DNA of 64,000 bases, taken from Rhynchopus euleeides (lineage: Eukaryota > Euglenozoa > Diplonemea > Diplonemida > Diplonemidae). The DNA is taken from NCBI GenBank assembly GCA_963210315.1, contig OY723246.1:372001-436000 (forward strand), given 5' to 3'. Each line of letters begins with the position of its first letter. Within the stretch, counting starts at the first letter, position 1. Below are positions 11,546-21,726 of this stretch, one piece after another. The notes under the pieces are model-generated. The model worked only from the letters and a program-made list of their open reading frames with translations. It had not been told where the DNA came from and did not search any database. A program made the position numbers and the translations under genes.

Positions 11546-12240
11546 TGTGTCTGTCGATATGTCAATGATCTGAAGGGCGTGGGTGTGGGGTGAGGAGTGA
11601 GGAGTTCTTCGGCAGAAGGGCACCTGCCGTGTTCATGTCTGCAGTGCGCACACCCTGAACACGCGACAACATCGTGGGACCACCTCGAGGTAGACAACCA
11701 CAAGGGTGGGGGCAGTGTCGGTGGTGTGGTCGGTGCTCTGACGTCTCCGGATTGCCTCGTGTGTCATGAATAAGGGGGATTTCGTGAGCACCAGGCCTCG
11801 CGGCATCTTTTCCCCCCCGCGCACTAAAGTGTGCTGGAACAAACAAAACAATAGCCGCGCGGCACAACGTTGGAAGCCCCACACACTGCAAGGTATCCCG
11901 GAAGGGGCCTCCTTGCGTGTATGCATGAGGCACACTTGACATGCCCACTGGCCACCCCTCCGCAGCACATGGGATGCCCGCTGATGAGGGGCACCTTTGT
12001 TCTCACACCCGGCTCGGCTCGTGCGTCGAGCAGCATGGCAATGCTGCAGAACACCACAGCAGCACGCAGGCCTTTGTTTTTTCCAACATCCCTCCAAAGG
12101 GCAACAGGGGCTGCACCCTGAGGCCCAGGCGGGCATTCTGATGTGACGTGAATGTACAACAGGCTGGATGGGCGGTGGGTTGTGTCCTGAAGCAGCTCGA
12201 ATCGAGACACCCACTCATACAATGTATTATGCACGATGCA
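11546..12240. other. Intergenic region upstream of the kinase
   Basis: It contains no recognisable gene; it presumably holds the kinase 5' UTR/promoter and the 3' UTR of the proline-rich gene. No TATA-like element is convincing. Confidence 0.45.
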
Positions 12241-15200
12241 TCATGCCCTCCGCACTACAATAGGCTTGAAGCTGGACCGGCGGCGGTGATTTTTGGGTGA
12301 CCGGGCCAGAAGCGGGGCTCGGCCCTGCGGCGACGGCCTGCCCCCCGTGTTAGGCGACCGGGGCACCAGGGGCGGGGTGGGGGCCTTGACGGCGGGCGAC
12401 GCGTGGCTGTCTGGGGTCCCCTTCACCACGAGGCACATCGTGACCTGCTGCGCGAAGCACCCCGCCTTCAGCACCTCCTGCACCTCGGCAGGGTCCGACA
12501 CGCCCGACAGGGCGGCGAGGCACCTCCCGGGCGACCGGATCGCAAACCCACCCTTCGTCACCGCGTCGAAGAAGAACCGGTTCTCCGCCGCATCGCAGAA
12601 CTCACCCACCTCCGCCGCAACGTTCTCTGTGTACCCGCTGATGTAGCTCCCCACCTGGGCCAGGTCCGCGAGGCTCTTCTTCTTCGGGCAGGGGGGGGAG
12701 TAATACGACGGGGCAGCCACCGCGCGTGACCTGATCAGCCCCTGCACCAACGGCGAGTCGCACGGCGCGTCGTCCCCACCACCCCCATCGGACGCCGCGG
12801 CGTCAGCAGCGGGGGACAGCGCTGAAAACGGCAGCCACGCCATGCCGCCGCTGCCCTCAAACTCGACATGCGCCACCCGGTCCTTCCGGACCACACCCTT
12901 CACCACACACCGCCTTGCCGAACAGGCCTCCGCCTCACGCAGCAGCCGGGCTGCGCGCGCGTCGCTCCCCCCCGCGCCTGCCCTCCCACTCACGCAGGCG
13001 TGCATCACAGAGTTCTTCATCATGCGGCGCAGCGTGGCAGCATCTGGCATGACGAGCATCAGATCCCCTGGAACCGGTTCTGCCGAGGCGATGCCTGGGA
13101 GTGCGATGCGGCTGCGCCCGACGGTGAGGCGGGAAGCGATCCTCTGCAGCAGCATGCGCCCATCCCGCAGCCGGGTGCGGCGGGAGCGGTTGAGGTCGCG
13201 GAGCCTGGCCTTCAGGGCCTCGACGTGCATCTCGCATATCCGCTTCGCGTGGAATTTCACGCGGGATTCGATATAAGCCTCGTCCCTCTCCGACTCCGGC
13301 ACCATCTCCAGGGCTGAGCGTATCGCCTCGTCGGCATTAATCTCCTCCTCCACAGCGTCTTCCACGCCATCGACCTCCCCAGGCTCGCCCAGGTCAGCTT
13401 CGCTGCCTTCGCCATCCTGATGCTGCTGCTGCTTCTGGCCCCCAGCCCCGAGGGATCGCTGCCTCCCCCGTACCACGGGGGGTTTGCTGGGGCGGATCTG
13501 CAGCATCGACGACGGGGTGTCCTGCCTGCTCTGCGATTTCCCGGCGGATGCCGTGGCAGCAAGGGGGTCGGTCGGCGTGGCAGGGAGGTGCAGCGGCGCC
13601 GTGGATATGCTGGTGCCCCGCCGGATGACGAGCCGCACGTCCCCCGGGCGGATCAGCTTCGGCTGCAGCGACTGCCGGCTCCCCGCAGAGCCGTGGGGCG
13701 AGGCGGGGGGGGGCAGGTCGGCAGAATCCACCTGCTGCGGGGTTCGCGCAGCAGAGCAGCCCTCCCCGCCCAGCCCCAGGAAGCTCACGCTCTGCCGCTG
13801 CCTGCGTGATGTGGCGGTGCCGCCGCCGCCGCCTCCTCCGGCACCCTTCTCCGCAGTCAAGGGCACGGGAGGGGGAAGCCCCACAGCCACAGGGGGGAAT
13901 GGAGTGTTGTCCGCATCGGAGGCAGCAGCAGCAGCAGCAGCAGCAGCATCCCCGCCACTCTGGGGTGGATCGGCAGATGCGTCGGGGAGGATACCGTCGG
14001 GCGCGACACCAGGCGCGCTGTCGGTGGGGGTGGGACCATCACCACCGTCACCACCGCCATCACCGTCACCCGGTTGGTCGGGGGGGCAGGAATCTTCCTC
14101 CCCGAGCTCCAGCTGCGGCTGTTGTGCCACCGCCTCGGAGTCTGGCAGGCTCCGCACGCTCGGCGCGGCACTGGGGGTGTGCTGCCCAGCCGTCGTGCTG
14201 TCATACCCGTGATGCATCTCGCCCACCTTGGGCAGCGTGATGGTCTCCCGCCCCTCCTCGCCATCAGCACACCCCACCCCAGCCCCCGCCGCACCGCCCT
14301 CCCCCTCCTCCGCCATCCCCCCGCCGGGCCCAGACCCACCCCCCATGCCATGAGGGGTTGGGCCCTGAGGGCTATCGCCGTCAGCAGCAGCAGCAGAGGC
14401 ATCACCCGCCTGGACTCCCTTCTTCTCCCGAGAGATATTCAGCCTGGTTTTGAAGAGCCCGACGCACCGCATCACCCCGGTTAAGGCATCGCTGAATGAG
14501 GGGGCGGGTTTGGGGTTGGATGGGGTGGAGCTGCCGGGTTTCTTCCGGCGTTTCCGAAGGCGCTGCCGGGGTGCGGTGGTGCTGCATGGGGCGCCGTTCG
14601 CCCTGCCCCTCCCGGGTTTTCCGTTTTCTCGAGGCGCTGGGGGCACGCCCGGGGGTGTCGGAGGCAGCGCGAGGGACACCGGGGGCGCGGGAACAGCACC
14701 CACAGGAGGGGCAACCCCTGCGACCCCCTCTGCCGCGGGCCCCGTTTCCACCGCAGGCTCAGCCGGCGCCTCTGGGGGGGTTGCCCCCGCCCCACCGCCG
14801 CACCCATCCGGCAGCCCCGCTGCGGGGGGGGACGGGGGGCAGGACGACGCAGGGGTGGAGCAGGGGGACATGGAAGAGACCCCGAACGCCCCACCACCAC
14901 CCCCCTGCGTGGGCACGGAGGAGGGGGCGGCGGTGGAGGCGGTGGCTGATGCGCTGCGACGCCCCTCCTCCCCGGCGCTGCCGGGGGTGGGGGCGGAGGC
15001 GGAGGCATCGCCTCCCTGCAGGGAGGGGGTCCTGCCACCCCCTCCGCCAGGTTCGCCGCGTTCACAGCGTCGTTCAGCAGCGCCAACCCCGGGGGGGGTC
15101 CCGCCGCCCCCTCCGGTGGTGCTGCCGGGGGTGGAGGCGGAGGCATCACCTCCCTGCCCGGAGGGGGTCCCGCCACCTCCGGGGTTTCTGGCGGCGCTGC

Positions 15201-16092
15201 CGCTGCGGGGCGACGGTGTGTTGCTGCCATGCGATTCGGAGGCGGAACCCCCTGCACCGCTATCTGTTTCCACCCGCGGTGGTGGTGGCGGCGGCGGCGG
15301 CGGCGGCGGCCGTGCCGGAGGTGCGGTTTCCCCATCGGCAGTTCGGGGGAGCGCCTCACCTCCACTATGCGCCAGAGAGGCACCGAAGGGGTCAGCTGTG
15401 TTGCCACTCCCGCTGACGTTGTTGCTGCTGCTTTCCTCCGCGACTGCAAACCTCGCAGAGAGGGACTGTTCGCGGAAGTCCGACAGCTCGTCCTCCTCCT
15501 GCGGCACGACAAACCCATCCAGCGATATGTTGCTGAACCGGGGGATCGCCACCACATCGCTCCCAAGCGAGGGTGTGCTCACCGCAGCCTCCTCGCCGAT
15601 GTCTTCGGGGTCGAACATAAAAGTCGGCTCCTGCAGCAGGCTGTCGAGGGGATTGAATGAGATGCGGCGGGTCTGCTTCGCCTTGTCGAGCCGGTTGATA
15701 AGATCGCTCTCCACAGCCTTGAATGCATCCACCACCTTGTCGCTCCGGACCCCCCAAGCGACAATTCGGAACAGCAACCGGATATATGTATGCCTTGCAG
15801 CATGGTATTGAGCCTCTAATGCCGCAAAAGCCTCTATCTCGTATGTGTCGACAATGCCTGCTACGTCCTGCAGGCGGCACAGCTCATCCCTGAGCCTTCC
15901 TATTGGGCAGAGCCTTCGCTGCCCCACCGCAGACCTGGCGTGTGGGGCTCGCTTCCCGTCGACGACTTTCTTCTGCAGGAGCATCAGGTCCGTCTCCCTG
16001 ATGATGTTCGCAGCCTCCGTCAGGATGCGCCCGGTGCCCATCCCGACAGACCCAGCGCCGGTGCCCACCCCATGGTACACGGTGGAGGGCAT
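12241..16092 (-). CDS. Large proline/glycine-rich protein of unknown function (1283 residues)
   Basis: One uninterrupted ORF from ATG at 16,092. I do not recognise a family. The N-terminal ~200 residues look folded and largely helical (EIEAFAALEAQYHAARHTYI region). Residues ~200-900 are low-complexity and likely disordered: an 11-residue polyproline run near 265-275, Gly/Ser/Thr/Pro tracts, a polyalanine run near 715 encoded by a CAG/GCA microsatellite (13,918-13,950), polyglycine near 757 and a Gln/His patch near 890. The C-terminal ~380 residues are again ordered-looking, with a Glu/Arg-rich helical part, then a mixed region, and end in a basic, Ser/Pro-rich tail. It could be a scaffold or RNA/cytoskeleton-binding protein, but that is a guess. 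The continuous frame over 3.8 kb of repeats argues that it is a real gene. Confidence 0.7.
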   Translation of the reverse strand: MPSTVYHGVGTGAGSVGMGTGRILTEAANIIRETDLMLLQKKVVDGKRAPHARSAVGQRRLCPIGRLRDELCRLQDVAGIVDTYEIEAFAALEAQYHAARHTYIRLLFRIVAWGVRSDKVVDAFKAVESDLINRLDKAKQTRRISFNPLDSLLQEPTFMFDPEDIGEEAAVSTPSLGSDVVAIPRFSNISLDGFVVPQEEDELSDFREQSLSARFAVAEESSSNNVSGSGNTADPFGASLAHSGGEALPRTADGETAPPARPPPPPPPPPPPRVETDSGAGGSASESHGSNTPSPRSGSAARNPGGGGTPSGQGGDASASTPGSTTGGGGGTPPGVGAAERRCERGEPGGGGGRTPSLQGGDASASAPTPGSAGEEGRRSASATASTAAPSSVPTQGGGGGAFGVSSMSPCSTPASSCPPSPPAAGLPDGCGGGAGATPPEAPAEPAVETGPAAEGVAGVAPPVGAVPAPPVSLALPPTPPGVPPAPRENGKPGRGRANGAPCSTTAPRQRLRKRRKKPGSSTPSNPKPAPSFSDALTGVMRCVGLFKTRLNISREKKGVQAGDASAAAADGDSPQGPTPHGMGGGSGPGGGMAEEGEGGAAGAGVGCADGEEGRETITLPKVGEMHHGYDSTTAGQHTPSAAPSVRSLPDSEAVAQQPQLELGEEDSCPPDQPGDGDGGGDGGDGPTPTDSAPGVAPDGILPDASADPPQSGGDAAAAAAAAASDADNTPFPPVAVGLPPPVPLTAEKGAGGGGGGGTATSRRQRQSVSFLGLGGEGCSAARTPQQVDSADLPPPASPHGSAGSRQSLQPKLIRPGDVRLVIRRGTSISTAPLHLPATPTDPLAATASAGKSQSRQDTPSSMLQIRPSKPPVVRGRQRSLGAGGQKQQQHQDGEGSEADLGEPGEVDGVEDAVEEEINADEAIRSALEMVPESERDEAYIESRVKFHAKRICEMHVEALKARLRDLNRSRRTRLRDGRMLLQRIASRLTVGRSRIALPGIASAEPVPGDLMLVMPDAATLRRMMKNSVMHACVSGRAGAGGSDARAARLLREAEACSARRCVVKGVVRKDRVAHVEFEGSGGMAWLPFSALSPAADAAASDGGGGDDAPCDSPLVQGLIRSRAVAAPSYYSPPCPKKKSLADLAQVGSYISGYTENVAAEVGEFCDAAENRFFFDAVTKGGFAIRSPGRCLAALSGVSDPAEVQEVLKAGCFAQQVTMCLVVKGTPDSHASPAVKAPTPPLVPRSPNTGGRPSPQGRAPLLARSPKNHRRRSSFKPIVVRRA

Positions 16093-16769
16093 TGAAGTGC
16101 CGGTGGGGGTCAGAGAGCAACGCGTCGGGGGGTATTGAAATAGGGGGGAGAGAATAAAAAAGACAAGGCTGTTGTTTGTGCGCCAAATGAAAAAGGAAGC
16201 GCAAGGATGGTCACCCCTTCACTCCGTTGGGTCCGAAACGCGTCGAGGGGGGTGCGGTGGTGTGGGCTAGTGCAAAATCGGGTGGGGTACAAGAGACAAG
16301 GAGGGGTGCAACGCCGGAACGGTTGGGCGCGGGGGGGGGGAAGGGGGGCAGGGTGAGTGAGGTGGGGTGCATGGCTTTCTAGCCATCCATGGTGTGGGGA
16401 GGGGAGGGGGGTAAGGGTTTCGGTCCTGGAGGGGCGGTGGTGTGTGTGTGTGATGTCAGGGTGTGTGAAGGAAAGGTGTCAAAGCGGCACAGAGTCTTGT
16501 CACAGAGGAACGGATTCGACGATGTATAATCTGGAGAGGTTGGGATGCTTCTGGTCGACGTTTTAGAGTCCCGGATTCAGCCAGATATAATGGAGTTCTA
16601 AATAGAGTGCAATTGGAGTCGGGACAGGGGCCGGAGCTGATCCCAAGCCTGCATCAAGGCTTCAAGAGCCCTGGCAGGGGGGCCGCCCCAGTGCCGCAGC
16701 TCAGGCGAAGACGCTGGATTCAGACCTCCAACCTGTGACACCACCTCCCCTCACAGACATGATTTGCTT
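16093..16769. other. Intergenic DNA with G-rich and GT tracts
   Basis: Upstream region of the proline-rich gene; a poly-G run lies near 16,331 and a short (GT)n near 16,440. No gene seen. Confidence 0.45.
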
Positions 16770-17115
16770 CAAGGCTGGGCATCGACGAGCACCTGTCTGA
16801 GCGCCTCGACATGCCGGACATGTGGGGTTGATCGAGAGCTTCAACGTGGAGATGAACCGGCGTCGTTGCGGAAACCTGGGGCGATTGCTGCAGGACAAAT
16901 CGGCGAATATTAAGAACAACTTCAAGAATACCGTAGAGGTATTGTGCGTGTGCACATGCGTCTCATCAACGCCATCATGAACACCATCATCAAACACGCA
17001 ACCGCAGAATGGGACGCCTACGTGGCGGTCATAACCGAAGCCCCGCGTGCCATGCCGGTGGATCCCGGGCATCTTCCGGACGCCGCAACAACCAGCGCCG
17101 AACTCGCTTGTTGAG
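16770..17115 (+). pseudogene. Decayed transposase-like coding remnant
   Basis: Two adjoining plus-strand frames read like one protein broken by indels: GLIESFNVEMNRRRCGNLGR (from about 16,828) and then, in another frame from about 16,937, a segment with HMRLINAIMNTIIKHATAEW that ends at a TGA near 17,115. A further short in-frame piece precedes it, ending in TGA at about 16,833. The composition (Asn/Ile/Lys-rich) is unlike neighbouring genes, and an IESFN-type motif is common near the end of transposases, but I cannot assign a superfamily. Confidence 0.4.
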
Positions 17116-17626
17116 AAGGCCCCGGCAGGGCTGCATCCTTCCGCCAGCCACAACGGCACCCTCTAAATAGACCCTACGTAGACCAGAAGGTCTCAGGGAG
17201 AAGAGCAAAGACGTGTGGGTGGGTGGGTGGGTGGGTGGGGGATCGAGGAGAACATTCGCATCCGTCATTGTACCCCCCTCCCCCCTTGCAGCAGACGCAG
17301 TGCTGCACTGCACAGACCTCTGTAGGTGCGGGACGCCACCCCTCCGCCCTGCCCACATCCTCACATCCCACTTGAGACCCTCTATATTGTGCGGCGTTGC
17401 AAATCAGAAGCAGGACGGGCTGGAAAAAGGGAGAGGGGGGGGGCATTTGCCTCTCACGAGGACATACCCCAGACACCCTCCCCTCTCCTCCCCTCCTCCC
17501 GTTGTAGCAAACAACCCTCTCCCGTTCTTCTCTGCCAGAAGCCAAAAAAATAACAATAACCGTGAGGCCAGAAGAAAAACCCGAGACAACAGACCTCTCT
17601 CGCTGGAGGGGGCTGCTCCGAGCACG
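17116..17626. other. Intergenic DNA with a (GGTG)n microsatellite
   Basis: A GTGG tetranucleotide repeat at about 17,214-17,240 has G-quadruplex potential. Otherwise C-rich and A-rich tracts; no gene. Confidence 0.5.
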
Positions 17627-17667
17627 GCCGAAAAAAAATCGTTCAAAATCGTTCTAAAAAAGATGTC
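17627..17667 (+). mobile_element. Solo LINE-type 3' terminus
   Basis: GAGCACGGCC followed by two AAAATCGTTC units resembles the 3' end of the LINEs here (compare the reverse complement of 1,209-1,240), but in plus orientation. It lies immediately beyond the stop of the SET gene. It is probably a severely truncated insertion of a related LINE; upstream similarity is not obvious. Confidence 0.5.
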
Positions 17668-17681
17668 GAATCTCTTCCACC

Positions 17682-19730
17682 TCACATGTCGTATGGGTCC
17701 TTGCGTGCCTGCATCGCTGTTGCGAGGTCTGCGAGCCGCTGGAGGACTTTCTCCCTGAACTCCGTGGAGGAGGATGTGAGCGACGCGATTGCAGCCTCGC
17801 GCGCGGGGGACTGCGGCCCGCGGGACAGGCACTCCCAGTCGAACCCGAGGAGGCAATCTGTTGTGGAGACCGACACCGAGGCGACGCTGGCCATCCCCTT
17901 CGCGTCCGAATCCCCCGGCCCGCGCAGCGCCGCAACAGCCGGGGCGAGGTGCCGCGCGATCGACACAATCGGCATCGACATGTCCCCCGAATCCTGCAGC
18001 TTCGCGATGCCGTTCCCCAGCGCCTGCACCAAGGAGGGGTGCGTGACGAGGCACCCCGGCACCACCTCCTCCCAGTTGACAACCAGCCTCGCCAGGAAAG
18101 CATAGCACTGGGGCGACACCCCCTCCAGCACATCGATCGCCAGCAGATGCTCCGCCACCGCCAGCGCCGCCCAATGCCTGCAGCCCAGCTCCTGCCCCGC
18201 GAAGGCAAACGCCGCAACAAGGTACACCGCAGGGTCCGCAATATCGACAGTCGTGTGGGTCTCCACCAAGGTGGAGATCCACTGCTCCGCTGCCTCCTTC
18301 GGGAAAGACCCGACGGGGTGCGCCGCGCTGCAACCCCCACACCTCCAGGTAAATCCAGCGGAGGGCTGGCCGAACTCAGCTGGGGTGGGGTGCGCAACAC
18401 CGCCCGGGCAGCCATCCGCCCCGCAGGAGACACCCCTCGCCGGATCGGGCTGCAAACACCTGGGGCAGACGCAGCGGAACCTCTTGTCCCTCATCAGCTC
18501 CTCATACCTCCGCTGGTAGGACAGCTGGTTGGAGTAGGCGATAGTCAGCTCGTCCCCTTCGGAGATGTGGGAGATTGCGCGGAACACCGCATGTGACCTC
18601 CCAGGCTTTGTGTCGTACCTCATGTTGGGCTCACAGGAGTGGTTGATCAGGCTTCCGAGGATGAAGAGCGCCCTGTGGTCCTCCTCGAATGCGGTGTACC
18701 CCCAGCAGTTCACCTGGATCACTTCGGACCAACGCTTCAGCCAGGACGGGGGCGGCTTGGCGTCCGGCTCGACAGATTCCGGGATGGTCACCCTCTCCGC
18801 AAGGTGCCCCTGCAGGAAGTTCGCCATGTTGGCAACCCGCCTGTCGGGGTCACGCCACACCTCCTCCGCCACCTCCATCTCCGCCCCGCCCTGCCAGACG
18901 AGGAGGGGCTCCTCGGTCCACACGATCTCCCCGGGGGTGTAGTCGCGTGTCGCTGCCAGACCCCTCCCCCTCGGCTTGGGGTGCTCCACAATGCGGACCT
19001 CACAGTCGATCGCCATCGTCTCCACCTCGTCATCCCGGCATTCATACTCCCTCACCTCCCCTGGGAGAGTTGTGCGGCATCCGCTGAACAGCGACCCGCA
19101 TGGCGGAGCAGGCCCATTTTTTTTCCGGAGGAATCGCGGGACTGCCTCAGCTGCCGAGGGCTCGACGTGGAAGATGGCGTGTGCGGCAGACTCTGGGAAG
19201 GTGGTGGATTTTCCAGAGGGGGTGGCGGCCAGGGTGTCGAACAGCTCGGCGTCGACGGAGGGTTTGACGTCAAGCGTGATGGGGAGGAGGGCCGAGAGAT
19301 GCGCAATGATGTCGTCTGCGCTGCGCTGCGTGCATTTTATGAGGAGGAGTTTGTCGCCCGCGGTGGGGGCGAACAGGCCCTGTGCGGTGTAGTAGAATGC
19401 GTGCGTGATGTGCCCGATCTCCAGCTGGTCGAAGGGGAGGCGGGTGGCTGTGTCGCAGACGCAGAGGCGGTCGTCCGTGAGGGCGGCCGCGCAGGCCCTG
19501 CGGAGGCCTTTAGAGGTGGCGACGTCGCATGCGAATGTCACGACTATCTCCTCCGCCTCCCGCAGCCAGTCGTCTTCGTGGGTGGCGGTCTGCCAGCCCA
19601 GCGCGTCCGGTGCCATGGGCAGGTCGGAGGTGGGGTGGTGGGGTGCCTGGTGGTGGTGGTGGTGGTGGGGGTGGGTGAGGTGAGAGGTGTTAGCGGACGA
19701 AAATGTGCTTGTTTTGTGCAACCGGAACAT
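17682..19730 (-). CDS. SET-domain protein methyltransferase, SMYD-like (682 residues)
   Basis: A predicted lysine methyltransferase that transfers a methyl group from S-adenosylmethionine to protein lysines. The SET core begins at GRGLAATRDYTPGEIVWTEE (about residue 255), where the first cofactor-binding motif lies. It continues to the NHSCEPN signature (about 363) and GDELTIAYSNQ, with the catalytic-site tyrosine. A post-SET CVCPRC zinc cluster follows (about 421) with two more Cys pairs. The long helical C-terminal ~200 residues and SET-insert spacing resemble SMYD proteins, but I see no intact MYND finger in the SET insert. A His-rich stretch (21-27) precedes a second ATG at residue 39 (MAPDALGW) with a better start context, so translation may begin there. 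A ~200-residue N-terminal region is unassigned. Single exon. Confidence 0.88.
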   Translation of the reverse strand: MFRLHKTSTFSSANTSHLTHPHHHHHHQAPHHPTSDLPMAPDALGWQTATHEDDWLREAEEIVVTFACDVATSKGLRRACAAALTDDRLCVCDTATRLPFDQLEIGHITHAFYYTAQGLFAPTAGDKLLLIKCTQRSADDIIAHLSALLPITLDVKPSVDAELFDTLAATPSGKSTTFPESAAHAIFHVEPSAAEAVPRFLRKKNGPAPPCGSLFSGCRTTLPGEVREYECRDDEVETMAIDCEVRIVEHPKPRGRGLAATRDYTPGEIVWTEEPLLVWQGGAEMEVAEEVWRDPDRRVANMANFLQGHLAERVTIPESVEPDAKPPPSWLKRWSEVIQVNCWGYTAFEEDHRALFILGSLINHSCEPNMRYDTKPGRSHAVFRAISHISEGDELTIAYSNQLSYQRRYEELMRDKRFRCVCPRCLQPDPARGVSCGADGCPGGVAHPTPAEFGQPSAGFTWRCGGCSAAHPVGSFPKEAAEQWISTLVETHTTVDIADPAVYLVAAFAFAGQELGCRHWAALAVAEHLLAIDVLEGVSPQCYAFLARLVVNWEEVVPGCLVTHPSLVQALGNGIAKLQDSGDMSMPIVSIARHLAPAVAALRGPGDSDAKGMASVASVSVSTTDCLLGFDWECLSRGPQSPAREAAIASLTSSSTEFREKVLQRLADLATAMQARKDPYDM

Positions 19731-19830
19731 ACATGCCGCTTATTCCGACCAAAAACGGCCAAAAACGCGATTCTTATACAGCCATCCGGTTAAATAGTGC
19801 CCATTTCCAGGTTTTGCCCAATTCTAAATA

Positions 19831-20214
19831 CCGTATTCGTAAAAATACTGGAACGGAATAATGTTCCAAGTTCCAGCCGAGACCCCATTTGTTCCAGTTA
19901 TTTTCCGTTCCAGAATTGTTCTGGGGGGTCTGCGCGGACTTGGCCGTTTTCTGGGAGTCGGGTACTTTCCCAAGGGTATGCTGGGCCCACCATCCTCCAC
20001 CATGGCATGGGTGGGGTGAGGTGGGATTTCGGACATGTGCCCGAAAAACTGACAAGTACCCGCCAATTTCCCCCATATTCTAATACTGGAACGGAAAAAT
20101 ACTGGAACGGAATAATGTTCCAAGTTTCGAAAACTCGGGTTTGTTCCAGTTATTTTCCGTTCCAGAAAAAATCCGTTCCAGCATTTTTCCGTTCCAGTAT
20201 TTTTCCGAATACGG
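19831..20214. mobile_element. Small TA-flanked MITE with CCGTATTCG ends
   Basis: Starts CCGTATTCGTAAAAATACTG after TA (19,829-19,830) and ends with the approximate reverse complement before TA (20,215-20,216). Inside are repeated GGAACGGAA and TTCCGTTCCAG words. The CCGTA terminus and TA duplication link it to the pogo-like family at 35,775-40,411, which begins CCGTAAACGG, but the sequences are otherwise different. No coding capacity. Confidence 0.75.
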
Positions 20215-20436
20215 TAGTACAAATTTACCCACTTTTTTGGTCCAGGAGTTCCTTCACGCACACCGTTTTTTTGCCGCGGTTTCCCGTCTTCCCAGCTTCC
20301 GACGGTTGTTTGCGACCCCCCCCCGCCCTCCTCCCACACCATGAATCTAGAAAAAATCAAAAAGCCTGAACGGTCTTCATACCCAACACCTCCCCGGCAC
20401 CACGAATCTAGTTCTAGTCGTGCAGCACCGATCACC
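20215..20436. other. Short spacer
   Basis: No gene or repeat beyond two AATCTAG words; a C-run lies near 20,320. Confidence 0.4.
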
Positions 20437-20501
20437 AGGAGAACACGCAGGCTGTGCAGACTCAGGCACAGCCTGAGTCTGCACAGCCTGCGTGTTCTCC
20501 T
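20437..20501. repeat. Perfect 31-bp hairpin
   Basis: Arms 20,437-20,467 and 20,471-20,501 are exact reverse complements separated by only three bases (ACA). The stem is GC-rich (GCAGGCTGTGCAGACTCAGG core). Confidence 0.92.
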
Positions 20502-20614
20502 CGTCACAATCAAAATCGCTGTCGTAGTCGGTGTCGTTGCCAACACCGAGTGGCCTCTCGTCATTTTCCCGAACGTACATTGCAAAGTGCACCTTCTGTG
20601 AGGGTCTCGCAGAC

Positions 20615-21230
20615 GGGTTGTTGGTGGTGGTGCTGCGGCAGGACGTGGGAAGCAAAACAGGACGAGACATTTGCGCTGGATGGGCTGAAGGACCTCGCGG
20701 ATCTCACCACGACCAAAAAGGTGAAGTGCAACACCTGCGGCTGGGAGGCCACTTCAAAGCTCGCTGCTTGCCGCTTCGCAGAAGTTCTCTTCGGGGTTGT
20801 CGATCGCTTCGATAGTGCCGGCAAGAAGGTCAAGACGGCAAGCAGCATCCCCAACAAGCTTGAGCTGTTGGAGGTGGTCCCCGGGGAGATCGCTAGCGCG
20901 GAGCCGACCACGGTGACGTACCGGCTGACAGCCTCGTCTAGTGCTGCGAAGGGGCCCGACCAGCAGTCCGCAAAGTACGGGATCCTTCTGAGGGCACGTG
21001 ACGCACCTTCCTTCAGGTGTGCCCAGTACTCCCCTGCCACCTTTGCACTCCTTTTTGGCATTGTCTCGTCTCCGAGACTCCTGGTGGGTGATGCTATGTC
21101 TCGGGACAATATGAAGGCAAAGGCAACTATTCCTGTAATATTCCCATTCTGGGGTGGTGGGGAAGGGGTCGCCCCCCCTCTCTCCCTCCGGGGGTTTTCC
21201 CTTCAAAAACCGCATTCTCGCATTGTTTGA
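20615..21230 (+). CDS. Orphan ORF with a CxxC pair, possible gene fragment
   Basis: Within a longer open frame (start near 20,454, stop 21,230), the part from about 20,650 to 21,090 looks protein-like: KVKCNTCGW with a CxxC pair followed by an amphipathic helix. The upstream part translates the hairpin and is unlikely to be native, and the downstream end is Pro/Gly-rich. The Cys pair could be half of a BED-type or other zinc finger of a transposase. No family is recognised and the gene may be broken at both ends. Confidence 0.35.
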
Positions 21231-21726
21231 GTGCATCCGTACCTCATACTTTTTCTCTCGCCAAAAATGGTGGGAAAAAAAACCCATTACTCCTTGGACC
21301 ACTGAAGGAAAAAAGTGGGTAAATATATTTTCCCCCCTCTTGGTAACTTTTGAGTAAATTTGAACGATTTTTGAACGATTTTTGGCCGTGCTCGTCGCGT
21401 CCCCCGGTGAGGGGGGACGCTGTTTCGTGTTCTCCTTGCCGCACGGAGGCATTGCCTTACGTCGCCTCTTCCTCTTTTCCTTTATGGGCGGGTTAGTCTG
21501 GCTCAGAGGGCGGGACCGTGCTGATATGCACAGTGACGACTCTCCCTTTTTTTGTTGTGCCCGCCTCCTGCCGAGTCGTGGCTGCTGCCTCTCAGACTGG
21601 GGGCGGGCGGTCGCCGACGCTGACGCGCCTGGCGGCCCGTGGAAAGTGACGTGGGTCTGGGGGTGGGGGGGGGGGGTGCTGGGGTGTCAGGCCGAAGCCC
21701 TTGACCGCTGTTGATTTTTGCAGGTT

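Noticed and set aside
14450..15811. 453-codon plus-strand ORF opposite the proline-rich gene, and a 361-codon overlapping minus ORF
   Set aside because: Antisense or shifted readings of low-complexity GC repeats; the 1283-codon frame is longer and has ordered ends.
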